Positions 9,301 to 18,082 of a stretch of DNA of 64,000 nt are shown here, piece by piece. Under the pieces are notes generated by a model. It was not told the origin of the DNA. It did not search any database and saw only the letters and a list, made by a program, of their open reading frames with translations. Origin of the DNA: Deltaproteobacteria bacterium. Lineage in GTDB: Bacteria > Desulfobacterota > Binatia > UBA1149 > SPBQ01. The stretch lies in contig JAJCZM010000053.1 in assembly GCA_029262375.1 (NCBI GenBank), positions 204,447 to 268,446 on the forward strand. Reading direction: 5' to 3'. Numbering within the stretch: position 1 is the stretch's first letter; each line of letters starts with the position of its first letter. The position numbers and the translations under genes were made by a program.

Positions 9301-9864
9301 GCCCGTATCGAAACGCACGCGTCACGCCTCGACGATGCGGTGGCAACGCTGGCCGAGGCCGAAGAGATCATTTCGCGTACAGGACGTCAGGCGCCGTTCT
9401 ATTCGGGCGCGTACTGGACGAGCCGTTTGATGGTCAACGTGGCGCTATACGAGCAGGACCCGTCGCGGGCGAACGCGAAGGCGGTGACGACGGCGCTGAA
9501 ACGAGCAACGCGCGGCGCCGACAAGATCATGCGTGAGGCAGTCGAAGCGAATCGGCTCGCGGCGCGCTTCTACTGGGCTTCGGGTGCTCGCAAGAAGGCG
9601 ATGGCCGCATGGACGAGTGCACTCTCGATTGCGGATCAGCTTGAGGCGCGTCCCGAGCAAGCGCGCACAGCGGCCGACATCGGGAACGCGCTTGCCGGCG
9701 CCGATGGCGATCAGAAGTTCATGGACGAGGGGGCCGACGCATGGCTAGCGCGCGCAGCCGCCGAGCTAGCCCGCCTGGGATTGGATTGGGATCTCGGCGC
9801 ACTCCCAGCGCGGCATAGTGACGTGGTCTTACCCAACCTCTCTAAGCGGGCGAACGGCTCCTGA
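6382..9864 (+). CDS. Class III adenylate cyclase-AAA ATPase-TPR signalling protein
   Basis: A 1160-residue multidomain protein. Residues 15-190 form a class III cyclase domain: metal-binding Asp22 (FADISGF) and Asp66 (KFIGDC), adenine-type Lys62, Thr134 at the second base-selecting position, and transition-state Asn141/Arg145 (VNLASR). Residues 215-560 form an AAA/STAND-like ATPase with a P-loop (APNGMGKS, 243-250) and Walker B (LIVVIEDLHW, 371-380). The remainder is helical with TPR-like repeats. Proteins of this architecture probably make cAMP under control of the ATPase/TPR part; the signal is unknown. The usual first Gly of the P-loop is Ala. A GTG start is used. It is divergent from lnt, with a 105-bp gap. 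Confidence 0.92.
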   Translation: MAADKPNIGASDRRQATVVFADISGFTALSEKMDPEDVAETIDACFRIIEQIVLHHGGTVDKFIGDCAMALFGAPKALEHAPRQAVNASIEIRSRLQRFSAQHRLPSPIDVHVGVNTGLVVGGDIGGDVKRDYTVMGPTVNLASRLQSAASDGQIYVGESTYRVTRREFEYDEIKGLSVKGIEGPVTAYDLKSTETSLYGAKPQTEGSTLVSTLVGRDGELQSLERAFSRLRDGEGGVVEIEAPNGMGKSRLYAEARALDAADGILVLEGRCLSIGQSLSFHPFVDLMKTWLDIGEDVSDADRLQNLGALVDDIGVERPAEVTASIARSMGLDVADSLADAITGVEGEALEKLIHKSYVALLEKLAHREPLIVVIEDLHWADRSSLALFEAILPLVERSGILFLSLFRPGYEETSEPFSARVRQTYGLRCEHITLGPLGQRECDRLIDNLLGTSALPHETRRHIKEKTDGNPFYVEEVLRSLVERGGLIFKKGKLEVTELLPELEIPGTIEEVITSRVERLDDQCRHVLQMASVVGRRFFLAILDHLVEGDVSLDDALSTLVERQFIRKATSRRTGNIKRRALHPETEYIFQHALVQDAVYASLLKRTRRSLHARAAEAIEKRYAERVEDFYGMLAYHYSRADNLDVAESYLEKAGEEAARSAASAEALQYFREAYRIYLKLHGEDGDDQKKAVLEKNIGLALLNTGALSESVEHFNRALVFYGERVPTSQFAIVTKWVFDFTRVLVHLYSGSARRGGGRARENDQDLFKIMTNRCRAQNATDPERSFYDNMAAMRHTTHLDTAQIDGAAGIYSAIGAFFAFAGLSFKVGRRFLDVSAEVGREDSGPDRFQLQAMGAVLRFHAGEWGHEQDIPDELLLQGLRVGLLWDADVYLGMVAERDIRQGNFDDARRSIEKLDALQSEYGYDFASSNAAAMRAMLCIERRELDDATLAINEYYEIRHEDTLHVLALSWRARIETHASRLDDAVATLAEAEEIISRTGRQAPFYSGAYWTSRLMVNVALYEQDPSRANAKAVTTALKRATRGADKIMREAVEANRLAARFYWASGARKKAMAAWTSALSIADQLEARPEQARTAADIGNALAGADGDQKFMDEGADAWLARAAAELARLGLDWDLGALPARHSDVVLPNLSKRANGS

Positions 9865-11124
9865 CCGCTGCGCTTGCGAATTCTCTTCAGCCCCACCGGT
9901 CGGTGACGCACGCACCCTCAGAACTTCATTGGACTCCGAAGACGCGAACGCGATCTGGTATAGCTGTAGCCAGCCGTTGCGGAATCCGGAACATGCCGAC
10001 GCGAGGTAGAGTTCCCAGCGCCGGTAAAACCCAACGCCGTAGCGGTCTTCGATCGTCGCGCGTTCGCGCTGCAAATTGGAAAGCCAACATTCGAGAGTTC
10101 GCGCGTAGTGTGGCCGTAGATTCTCAACGTCGAGTACCGACAGTCGGTTCGGCTGGAATACCCGCATCGCTTCGGTCAGCGCGGGCGCGTAGCCGCCCGG
10201 GAATATCCGCTGCCTGATCCAACCGTTGGTCGCCATGGGGAAGTCGCGACCGATGCTGTGGATGAGCCCTCGTCCATCGCTACCGATCGCGCGTCGAACG
10301 ACGGCGCCGAGTTCTTCGTAGTGCGCCAAGCCTACGTGCTCGAGCATACCGACCGATACGAAGACATCGTAGCGGTCGTTGATCGATCGATAGTCGGCGG
10401 TGTGAAAGCGGATCTTGTCGGCCACACCCGCACGCTCGGCCAGGCGTGCCGCGTATTCGTTCTGTAGCGGCGAAACGTTGAAGCAGTCGACGTGAACGCC
10501 GTAGTGCGCGGCCATGTGGATAGCCAGCGAGCCCCATCCGCTGCCGGCATCGACGACGCGATCGCCCGGAGCGAGATGGAGTTTGCGACAAACGTAGTCG
10601 AGTTTTGCGGCTTGCGCTTCGGCGAGATTCATCGCGTCGTTCTCGAAGTAGGCGCAAGTATACGTCATGCTCGGATCGAGCCAGAGCCTATAGAACTCGG
10701 TGTCGGCTTCGTAGTGATGTGCGGCGTTTCGTCGTGCCGTTCTGCGACCGATGCGACGCGCAACCTCGGTTGCGATACCCGGCAGTCTGCTGCGATGGTC
10801 CGCCCATTTCGGCGGTGTTCGATGTGCCGCGTCGAGAACAGCGATCAGGTCGCCGTCGATACTGATCGAACCACCGGCGTAAGCGTCGCCGACGGCCAAG
10901 TCACGATCGCGTAGTGCGCCGAGGAGCCAGCCGTAGTTGTGGATGGCAATCCTGCCGATCGCATCGCTTCCTCTCGGTCCTATGACGGAGCCGTCACGAA
11001 GTTCCACCTCGACTGGTGGTTCGCCGTAACTGCGCCAAAGCAGCTCGACCAATCGGCTCGCGACGCGATCTACGATTCGCGTCGTCGCCGCAGTTCTCGA
11101 TGCTGGCGTGGTCGATGCGCGCAC
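9829..11124 (-). CDS. Cyclopropane-fatty-acyl-phospholipid synthase family methyltransferase
   Basis: A 431-residue SAM-dependent enzyme of the Cfa/mycolic acid cyclopropane synthase family. It shows HYEADTEFYRLWLDPSMTYTCAYFEN (in two parts, about residues 137-162), the SAM-binding loop VVDAGSGWGSLA (190-201), SVGMLEHVG with the family His, and a C-terminal YLASACSGFRNGW segment equivalent to the E. coli Cfa active-site Cys region. It methylates double bonds of membrane lipid acyl chains. It starts nine bases after the M3 peptidase stop, so the two are probably co-transcribed. Its 3' end overlaps the convergent cyclase gene by 36 bases. Confidence 0.9.
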   Translation of the reverse strand: MRASTTPASRTAATTRIVDRVASRLVELLWRSYGEPPVEVELRDGSVIGPRGSDAIGRIAIHNYGWLLGALRDRDLAVGDAYAGGSISIDGDLIAVLDAAHRTPPKWADHRSRLPGIATEVARRIGRRTARRNAAHHYEADTEFYRLWLDPSMTYTCAYFENDAMNLAEAQAAKLDYVCRKLHLAPGDRVVDAGSGWGSLAIHMAAHYGVHVDCFNVSPLQNEYAARLAERAGVADKIRFHTADYRSINDRYDVFVSVGMLEHVGLAHYEELGAVVRRAIGSDGRGLIHSIGRDFPMATNGWIRQRIFPGGYAPALTEAMRVFQPNRLSVLDVENLRPHYARTLECWLSNLQRERATIEDRYGVGFYRRWELYLASACSGFRNGWLQLYQIAFASSESNEVLRVRASPTGGAEENSQAQRSGAVRPLREVG

Positions 11125-11133
11125 GACGTCGGT

Positions 11134-13248
11134 CTAGCGGGCGGCAAGGCCCTGATGCCGTAGCAACGCGTCGCTCGACGGCGGGCGTCCACGAAAGCTC
11201 TTGAAGACGTCCATCGGTGCCTTGGCGCCGCCCTCCGCCAACACGGTCTCGCGGAAACGCGCACCGGTCTCGGTGATTGCTTCGAGGTCGTCGAGGCCGG
11301 CGTCTTCGAACGCCGAGAACGCGTCGGCGCTCAATACTTCAGCCCACTTGTAGCTGTAGTAGCCGGCGGCGTATCCGCCGGCGAAGATGTGCGCGAAGCT
11401 GCAGAGGAAGCGGTCCTGCTCGAGCGGCGGCATGACGGTCGTCGTTGCGGCGATGCGACGCTGGACGTCGAACGGGCTCTCACCGCAACCCGGCTCCCAA
11501 TGTGCGTGCAACTCGAGATCGGTCAACGAGAAGTACAATTGGCGCAGCATATTCGACCCGGAGCGGTAGTTGCGCGCCGCGATGATCTTGTCGAACAATG
11601 CATCCGGAAGTCGCTCGCCTGTCTCGACGTGACCGCTTAGGCCCACCAACGTTTCTTTATGGTAGCACCAGTTCTCCATGAACTGGCTCGGCAGTTCGAC
11701 GGCGTCCCATTCGACGCCGCGAATACCGGACGCGAAAGGGTAGTCCACCCGAGTCAGCATGTGTTGAAGTGCGTGGCCGAATTCGTGGAAGACGGTGCGC
11801 AGTTCCGTGAAATTCATCAGGGACGGTTTGCCGTCGACGGGCGCCGACTGATTGCAGACCATGTAGGCGACCGGGATGCGAACCGCGTCGTCGGCGAGCC
11901 GCGCGCGGCCGACGCAATCAGCCATCCATGCGCCGCCCCGTTTCTCGGCCGGGCGCGAATAGGGATCGAAGAAGAATTCCGCGATCGCATTGCCGTGGCC
12001 GTCGTGCACGCGGAAGAACCGCACGTCTTCGTGCCACACCGGGACCGCACCGTCGGCGGCTTCGATACGAATCCCGAACAGGCGCGACGCTAAGCCGAAA
12101 AGTCCTTCGAGTACGCTCGGCAGCGGGAAGTACGGGCGTAGTTCTTCCTCACTGAGCTGATAGCGATCCTCGCGCAGTCGCTCCGACCAGAACGCGATGT
12201 CCCAGTGGCGAAGCTCGCCGGCCTCGGGGGCGCCGGCAGCGCGCGCGAACTCGCGTACCTGTTCGAAGTCGCGGGTGGCGGCGTCGAAGGACGCGGCTCG
12301 TAGGTCTTCCAGAAGCGCGTGTACCGAGGCGACGTCGGGCGCCATCTTGCTCGCCAAGCTCAGCTCGGCGTACGACCGGAATCCCAGTAGCCGCGCTTTC
12401 TCTTGGCGAAGTTCCACGATGCGTTCGATGTTCGGACCGTTGTCGTTGTTGCCGCTGCTCGCGCGTGTGAGGAAGGCTAGATAGATTTTCTCACGCAGGT
12501 CGCGTCGACGACTGTGCTCGAGAAACGGAACCAGGCAAGGAGCATCGAGCGTGATACGCCACGGCCCGTCGTCGGGGGTCGCGTTGTCGGCACCCGCTTC
12601 GCGCGCCATATGTGCTGCCATGGCGAGCGCGCTGGTCGGAAGTCCTTCGACGTCCGCCCGGTCGTTGAGTTCGAGTGCGAATGCCTTTGTCGCGTCGAGT
12701 ACGTTGTTACTGAACTTCGTGCTCAGTTCTGCGAGTTCGAGTTCGATGGCGTTGAAACGCTCTTTCTCTGCGCCGTCCAAACCTACACCCGAATGTTTCG
12801 CGTCGCGGATCATCGTATCGATGATCCGCTGCTGCGCCGGGTCCAACTCCTTCCACGCTGCGGAGTCGCGCAGCGCCGTGAGTCCGTCGTAGATCGGCCT
12901 GCTCTGACCGACGCGACTTCCGAACGCGACGATCTTCGGCTGCACTGCCTCGTGAGCGGCACGAAGCGCGTCGCTGTTCTTGACGCTCGTCAGATGAATG
13001 ACGGCACCCCAGACGAGTTCGAGACGGTCGCTGATTCGCTCGAGAGGAACGACGAGCGAGTCCCAGGTCGGCTCGCCGTCGCGCTCCAGCTGCTCGAGTT
13101 CGGCTTGGAGCTCAGCGAGTACGGCGTCGCCCGCAGGCACCACGTGCGCGGCCTCTATTTCGTCAAAACGCGGGTATGGCGTGGGCGCGAGTAGGGGGTT
13201 GGTAGAATTGGTGTCGGTTCCTAGGTTGTCGGTCGGCGTATCGCTCAT
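11134..13248 (-). CDS. M3 family zinc metallopeptidase (oligopeptidase A/Dcp-like)
   Basis: A cytoplasmic oligopeptidase of 704 residues. The zinc motif HEFGH lies near residues 487-491 (TVFHEFGHALQH), with the downstream Glu ligand region GVEWDAVELPSQFMENW about 30 residues later, as in thimet oligopeptidase-like M3 enzymes. It degrades short peptides, including signal-peptide remnants. The frame extends 35 codons upstream, but the ATG at 13246-13248 is chosen because family-like sequence (YPRFDEIEAAHVVPA) starts soon after it and the upstream codons look non-coding. The Shine-Dalgarno sequence is weak. It is probably first in an operon with the methyltransferase gene. Confidence 0.93.
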   Translation of the reverse strand: MSDTPTDNLGTDTNSTNPLLAPTPYPRFDEIEAAHVVPAGDAVLAELQAELEQLERDGEPTWDSLVVPLERISDRLELVWGAVIHLTSVKNSDALRAAHEAVQPKIVAFGSRVGQSRPIYDGLTALRDSAAWKELDPAQQRIIDTMIRDAKHSGVGLDGAEKERFNAIELELAELSTKFSNNVLDATKAFALELNDRADVEGLPTSALAMAAHMAREAGADNATPDDGPWRITLDAPCLVPFLEHSRRRDLREKIYLAFLTRASSGNNDNGPNIERIVELRQEKARLLGFRSYAELSLASKMAPDVASVHALLEDLRAASFDAATRDFEQVREFARAAGAPEAGELRHWDIAFWSERLREDRYQLSEEELRPYFPLPSVLEGLFGLASRLFGIRIEAADGAVPVWHEDVRFFRVHDGHGNAIAEFFFDPYSRPAEKRGGAWMADCVGRARLADDAVRIPVAYMVCNQSAPVDGKPSLMNFTELRTVFHEFGHALQHMLTRVDYPFASGIRGVEWDAVELPSQFMENWCYHKETLVGLSGHVETGERLPDALFDKIIAARNYRSGSNMLRQLYFSLTDLELHAHWEPGCGESPFDVQRRIAATTTVMPPLEQDRFLCSFAHIFAGGYAAGYYSYKWAEVLSADAFSAFEDAGLDDLEAITETGARFRETVLAEGGAKAPMDVFKSFRGRPPSSDALLRHQGLAAR

Positions 13249-13478
13249 GGTGGAAGGCCCTCTCAGCCTGATCTTACAGGTAGCAGGAAGTGCCCTCCAC
13301 ACGAATCGATCGCGACCCCAACGCCGTGGTGCAGATGAGCGCTTTCTGGACATGCAATCGGAAGCTCAACGAGGTCGGGTCGGTATTACTGCCGCCGGTC
13401 GGCGCGAAATTTCCGAAACTGTCGTCCGCGTTGATTGCTCGTCGGGACCTGAGCCGGGCGATGTGCTAGCCTCGCCGC

Positions 13479-14615
13479 ATGTCCGGATCGATAGGCCCAC
13501 TGCTGCCAGCAGACGAAACGTTTAATCATCAGATCGTTGATACCTTTGCGACGGTCAGTCAGTCCGACTTGTCGTGGGCTGAAAAAGTGTGCGGTATGGC
13601 CGCAGCGCGCGACGGATCGGCGCAAATCGGTTTTGGCTTCGGCAAGTACACCAACCGCAACGTCTTCGACGCGTACGGAGGAGTGTCGCGCGGACGCGAA
13701 CAATGGACCGTGCGAGGCAGCCGCGAGTTGTTGTCCGACGCGAACACGCTCGGTGTCGGCCCGATTCGCTATGAAGTCGTCGAACCGTTGCATTCGGTTC
13801 GCGTTCGTCTCGAACCCAACGACGTCCAGCCGGTTGCTTACGATCTTCTGTTCGAATCGATCGTTCCGTGCGTGGTAGAGGAGCGCGAAGACCGCCGCAC
13901 ACTGAACCAGGTTCGGCCTACCGCGAATCAAGTTCGCTATCATCAAACCGGACGAGCGACGGGTTGGGTCGAGATCGACGGCAAACGCAGCGAGATCAGC
14001 CCGGATGCTTGGATCTCTACGCGCGATCATTCTTGGGGAGTGCGGCCCGACGTCGGCGCCGAGTTGTCGGATCTGCAACCCGATCCGACCGAATCGCTGG
14101 TGCCGAACGTGCTGGCGGTTTGGAATCCGGTTTTTTTCGAGCGCGCCGACGGCTCGACGTATGCCTACCATCACTACGTTCTGGATTTGTCAGGACCGGG
14201 CTTTGTGCATCGCAAAGTGCAGGGCGGCTTCGAGAACGCCGACGGTTCGCGCCAACTGATTGCCGATGTCACGCCGCAGCTCGAGTTCAATCGCGACAAC
14301 AGTCGCCTGCTCGGCGGCGTCTATCTAATCAAGATGGCCGACGGTAGTGCGCGGCGACTCGAACTCGAGGCGATCTCCGACACCGGGTTCCATCTCGGGA
14401 CGGGTTTGTATCTGGGCTTCGACGGCCGGCACCACGGTAGTTGGCGCGGCCCTTTACATCTTGACGGTGAGTACTTCGCGGACTGCGCGGATCCCGCCAC
14501 AGTCGAGCGCATCAACCAGTTTCGCGATTGCATGGTCCGCGTTCACGATCCGGTCACCGGCGCGACGGGCTGGGGAAACTGCCAGACGTTCGTGCGCGGA
14601 GATAGGCTCGGCTAG
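13479..14615 (+). CDS. Conserved protein of unknown function, possible AttH/CrtC-like lipocalin fold
   Basis: A 378-residue protein without signal peptide or membrane span. It is rich in beta-strand patterns and has conserved-looking blocks IGFGFGKYTNRNVFDAYGG, GWVEIDGKR and ISTRDHSWGVRPD. The last block, with its DHSWG core, resembles AttH/carotenoid 1,2-hydratase-like lipocalin domains and related proteins annotated only as domains of unknown function. No enzyme activity can be assigned. It lies 21 bases before the GT4 gene and begins a co-directional run, so it may belong to the glycoconjugate cluster. The upstream 230 bp gap is divergent with the peptidase gene and should hold both promoters; I could not pick one. 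Confidence 0.6.
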   Translation: MSGSIGPLLPADETFNHQIVDTFATVSQSDLSWAEKVCGMAAARDGSAQIGFGFGKYTNRNVFDAYGGVSRGREQWTVRGSRELLSDANTLGVGPIRYEVVEPLHSVRVRLEPNDVQPVAYDLLFESIVPCVVEEREDRRTLNQVRPTANQVRYHQTGRATGWVEIDGKRSEISPDAWISTRDHSWGVRPDVGAELSDLQPDPTESLVPNVLAVWNPVFFERADGSTYAYHHYVLDLSGPGFVHRKVQGGFENADGSRQLIADVTPQLEFNRDNSRLLGGVYLIKMADGSARRLELEAISDTGFHLGTGLYLGFDGRHHGSWRGPLHLDGEYFADCADPATVERINQFRDCMVRVHDPVTGATGWGNCQTFVRGDRLG

Positions 14616-14636
14616 AAGCGTTGTCCGGTAGTTCTC

Positions 14637-15791
14637 GTGGCGAAACGTAAGATCGTACTTCTCAATGAACGCGACCCGCGCAATCCGCTGGCCGGCGGCG
14701 CCGAGGTTCATATCTTCGAGATATTCTCGCGCTTGGCTGCGCGCGGCCACGATGTCGAGTTGCTGGCGGCGACGTTTCCGGGCTGTGAGCCGACAGAGTT
14801 GGTCGATGGAGTCCGTGTGCGTCGGCTCGCAAACCGCTACCTCTACTACGGTATCGTCCCCTTCGTGCTTCGCTCGACGGTAAAGAAATCGCGTCCGGAC
14901 GTCGTCGTGGACGTCCTCAACAAGCTTCCGTTTCTCAGTCCCTGGACCGTGCCGACGCCGACGTTCGCGATCGTGCACCATCTGATGGGAACTACCGCGT
15001 TTCGTCAGGTGGCGTTCCCGGTCGCGGCCGTCTCATGGGCGAGCGAGAAACTGATCCCTGCCTGCTACGGTCGCACCCCGATGTTCGCGATCTCTCCGAG
15101 TAGCCGTGACGACATGATCGAGCGCGGCGTGCCCGCCGAAAACATCCACGTGCTCCCCCCCGGTATCGATGACACGGTTTACACGGGAGGGGGTTCGGCC
15201 GCCGAGCGAGAGCCGATTGTGATGTGGGTCGGAAGGCTCGAGCCCTACAAATGCGCCGATCACATGCTCGATGCGTTTCCCGGGATTCTAAAGGCCGTTC
15301 CCGAGGCGCGCTTGCAGATCGTCGGGGAAGGGCAGGCGCGCGCCGGGCTTGAAGCGCGAGTGGCCGACATGGGTTTGAGCGACCGTATCGCGTTTACCGG
15401 ATTCATATCAGAGCAAGAGAAGATTGATCGGCTGCGGCGCGCTGCGGTGGTCGTCAATACGAGTGAGAAAGAGGGGTGGGGCATGACGGTCATCGAGGGC
15501 AATGCGTGTGGAGTGGTATCGGTGTCGAGCGACGTCCCGGGCCTGCGCGATTCCGTACGTGACGGCGAGACCGGTCTGCTCTACCCATTCGGAGATATCG
15601 GCGCGCTATCGGAGGGGATCTCGCGCGTGCTGCGCGACGGCGGCCTGCGTGAGACAATGACGGCGAACGCGCGCGAGTGGGCCGCCCGGTTCTCCTGGAA
15701 TCGCGTCGCTGACGATGTCGAGAACCTTCTCGAATCGGCGATTGACCGCGATCGCGAGATCACGGCGCTCACCGCTTCGCCTTTTGCATAG
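14637..15791 (+). CDS. Glycosyltransferase family 4
   Basis: A 384-residue GT-B fold glycosyltransferase. The N-terminal domain begins KIVLLNERDPRNPLAGGAEVH. The C-terminal nucleotide-sugar domain starts at IVMWVGRLEPYKC and contains the retaining EX7E signature (EGWGMTVIE) and GDGETGLL-like end (RDGETGLLYPFGD). It transfers a sugar to a lipid-linked or surface glycan acceptor in the cytoplasm; donor and acceptor are unknown. A GTG start is used, since the homology begins at the first codons. It is followed by a methyltransferase and a flippase on the same strand. Confidence 0.9.
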   Translation: MAKRKIVLLNERDPRNPLAGGAEVHIFEIFSRLAARGHDVELLAATFPGCEPTELVDGVRVRRLANRYLYYGIVPFVLRSTVKKSRPDVVVDVLNKLPFLSPWTVPTPTFAIVHHLMGTTAFRQVAFPVAAVSWASEKLIPACYGRTPMFAISPSSRDDMIERGVPAENIHVLPPGIDDTVYTGGGSAAEREPIVMWVGRLEPYKCADHMLDAFPGILKAVPEARLQIVGEGQARAGLEARVADMGLSDRIAFTGFISEQEKIDRLRRAAVVVNTSEKEGWGMTVIEGNACGVVSVSSDVPGLRDSVRDGETGLLYPFGDIGALSEGISRVLRDGGLRETMTANAREWAARFSWNRVADDVENLLESAIDRDREITALTASPFA

Positions 15792-15849
15792 CTCGCGGAG
15801 CCGAGGCGCTGCCTGTCGTCGTCCGATAGGCTATAATGGATAGGATCAT

Positions 15850-16632
15850 ATGGCAGAAGCTACGTTCACTGGTGAGCGCCCCGGCTGGGGCACGGATTTC
15901 GACTACGACGAAGCCAGGCATCTGGCCGCGTACGACTACGCGAGCACCCTGGCCGCCGGCAAGCAGGTCATGGACGCCGGCTGCGGGGAAGGCTGGGGGA
16001 CGCAGCGTATCGCCGACTGCGCGAGTAGTGTCACCGGCGTTGACTACAGCGCCGAGGCTGTCGCTGCCTGCCAATCGAAATGGAAGAAGCCTAACTTGGA
16101 ATTTCGTCGCGTCGATTTGACCGAAGCCCCCGATGGGGCGCAGCGCTACGACGTCATACTGAACTTCCAAGTCATCGAACACATCGTCGATCCGCGCCCG
16201 TTTCTCAGAGGCTTGCGCGCGCGATTGGCCGACGACGGCGTGCTCATGCTGACGACGCCGAATATCGCGATGTCGTTTTCCGAGAACCCTTACCACGTTC
16301 GTGAGTACACGGCGCAACAGCTGCGCGAACTATTGCTCGAGGTTTTCGGATCGGTCGAGATCGTCGGCATGCAGGGCAACGATCGTGTGAAGCTGTTCGA
16401 CGATCGACGCAAGGCCGCGATCCAGCGCATTCTGCGACTCGATCCTCTCGGGATTCGCAATATTCTGCCGCAGTGGCTCATCAACTTCGCGTTCGCACGC
16501 CTCGCCGTGCTCGTGCGCCAGCAGGCAAAGAGCAACGAGAGCGCGGACGATCTGATCGAGCCTAGCGACTTTTTCGTGGCCGGTGAGAACGTCGATACGG
16601 CGCTCGATCTGGTCGCGCTGTGCAGACCATAA
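15850..16632 (+). CDS. Class I SAM-dependent methyltransferase
   Basis: 260 residues. The SAM-binding motif VMDAGCGEGWGTQRIAD lies near residues 37-53, followed by VTGVDYSAEAV and NFQVIEHIVDP, the typical Methyltransf_11/23 pattern. The C-terminal part (FVREYTAQQL-like HVREYTAQQLRELL) is characteristic of methyltransferases in surface polysaccharide clusters. It probably methylates a sugar or lipid-linked glycan. Its last 13 bases overlap the flippase gene, indicating translational coupling. Confidence 0.87.
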   Translation: MAEATFTGERPGWGTDFDYDEARHLAAYDYASTLAAGKQVMDAGCGEGWGTQRIADCASSVTGVDYSAEAVAACQSKWKKPNLEFRRVDLTEAPDGAQRYDVILNFQVIEHIVDPRPFLRGLRARLADDGVLMLTTPNIAMSFSENPYHVREYTAQQLRELLLEVFGSVEIVGMQGNDRVKLFDDRRKAAIQRILRLDPLGIRNILPQWLINFAFARLAVLVRQQAKSNESADDLIEPSDFFVAGENVDTALDLVALCRP

Positions 16633-18065
16633 ACGATACGCCAGGCAGCGTTGCACGCGGTGCAGCGTTCGGGCTCGCCGCCCAGCTTGTAGACAAGCTA
16701 CTTCCGATCGCGATCTTCCTGTACCTGGCGCGATCGCTCAGCGCAGACGCGTTCGGTCAGTACTCGTTCCTGATCGCCTATCTCGCACTTTTTCAGATCA
16801 TTCCCGAGCACAGCATCGATACCGTGCTCGTGCGCACGCTCACGCACAATCCGGATGACAAGGCGCGCGTGTTCCGTGCAACGATGACGTTGCGCGTGGC
16901 AATGGCGGTCGTCGGCGCGATAGTCGCCACGCTTTTGGTCGCGCCTGTATCCGGCGGTCGCACCGAAACGATTCTGGCTGCAGCCGCGGCCAGCGGCCTG
17001 GTAACGGCGATGGGCGGAGCCTATCGCAGCTTTTTCCGTGCGGAACTCGATATTCGGGCTGTGCTCTACATCGCCTGTTTGCGTGCGGTGTTGCTGACAC
17101 TGGGCATCGTCGCGGCGATGGCGGTCGCGCCCGGCGTCCTGTCTGTATTCATCTCGGTTGCGGTCGCCAACGGCCTCAACACGCTCATCGTTGCGATCGC
17201 GTCGCGACGGCGTGTGGCGTTCGGGTTGGGCTACTCCGCACGCATCTGGCGTGAGGTGGCGGCGGGCGCTGCTCCACTCGCGGTGAATGCTCTGGCGATC
17301 ACGGTGAGTCTGCGCGCAGGTCAGATTTTGTTGATGTCGATGCGCGGGCCGGTCGATGTCGGTCTACTCGGTGCTGCGTCGCGTGTGAGCGATGCCTTCA
17401 CGTTGCTGCCCGAGGCGCTGATGGTCGCGATCTATCCGGTGATGACGGGGCTGCAAGCGTCGGATCCTGATAAGGTGCTGGCAACCGCGCGCCGCTCGGT
17501 GCGCTACTTACTTTTGCCGACCGGGCTGGGTGTGGTGGGCTGCATGCTGGCCGGCGGCTTGTTGATGGAGACGCTGTTCGGACAAAGCTTTGCGGACGCG
17601 GGGCAGGCCCTCGCGGTCCTCAGTGTGCTCGCGCTGTTCGGTGCAACCGGCACGGTGATCGTCAATCTGCTGGTCGCGGTACATGCCGAGGGGACGCTGT
17701 CGCGCAACACTGTGGTTTTTTCGATCCTGACGGTGATGTTGTCCATTCCGGCGATCGAACACTGGGGATTCATCGGTGCGGCGTTGGTGACGGTCGTAAC
17801 GAGTATCGCTTCCCAGATTTCTCTGGCGGCGCTGCCTTCGACCGGTCGCTACGTGCGCGTCTGCCTGCTGGCCGGACTCCGACCGATCGCCGCCGTCGCC
17901 TGCGCGGCCTCGGTGGGCAGTATGATGGACGGCGTGGTTGCCTCGTTGGCGGTCGGAGCGCTGGTCTATAGCGTGTTCGTTGTCGCTACCGGTGCCGTTT
18001 CACGCCAAGATCTGGTGTTCGCGCGGCTGATGCTGCCGGGGGGCGGTGCGCGGCCGTCTAGTTAG
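16620..18065 (+). CDS. Polysaccharide/lipid-linked glycan flippase (Wzx-like)
   Basis: 481 residues with about twelve to fourteen hydrophobic spans and an N-terminal ARGAAFGLAAQLVDKLLPIA segment typical of MATE-like polysaccharide exporters. The Asp/Gly-rich loop SADAFGQYSFLIAYLALFQI follows, as in Wzx/PST proteins. It flips lipid-linked oligosaccharides across the inner membrane. A GTG start inside the end of the preceding methyltransferase gene fixes the coupling. No Wzy-type polymerase is recognised next to it. Confidence 0.87.
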   Translation: MQTINDTPGSVARGAAFGLAAQLVDKLLPIAIFLYLARSLSADAFGQYSFLIAYLALFQIIPEHSIDTVLVRTLTHNPDDKARVFRATMTLRVAMAVVGAIVATLLVAPVSGGRTETILAAAAASGLVTAMGGAYRSFFRAELDIRAVLYIACLRAVLLTLGIVAAMAVAPGVLSVFISVAVANGLNTLIVAIASRRRVAFGLGYSARIWREVAAGAAPLAVNALAITVSLRAGQILLMSMRGPVDVGLLGAASRVSDAFTLLPEALMVAIYPVMTGLQASDPDKVLATARRSVRYLLLPTGLGVVGCMLAGGLLMETLFGQSFADAGQALAVLSVLALFGATGTVIVNLLVAVHAEGTLSRNTVVFSILTVMLSIPAIEHWGFIGAALVTVVTSIASQISLAALPSTGRYVRVCLLAGLRPIAAVACAASVGSMMDGVVASLAVGALVYSVFVVATGAVSRQDLVFARLMLPGGGARPSS

Positions 18066-18082
18066 AAACGGCCGAGAAGTTC

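Noticed and set aside
13381..13478. Promoter for the gene at 13479
   Set aside because: A TTGATT and a TAGCCT are present but 30 bases apart, too far for a sigma-70 pair.
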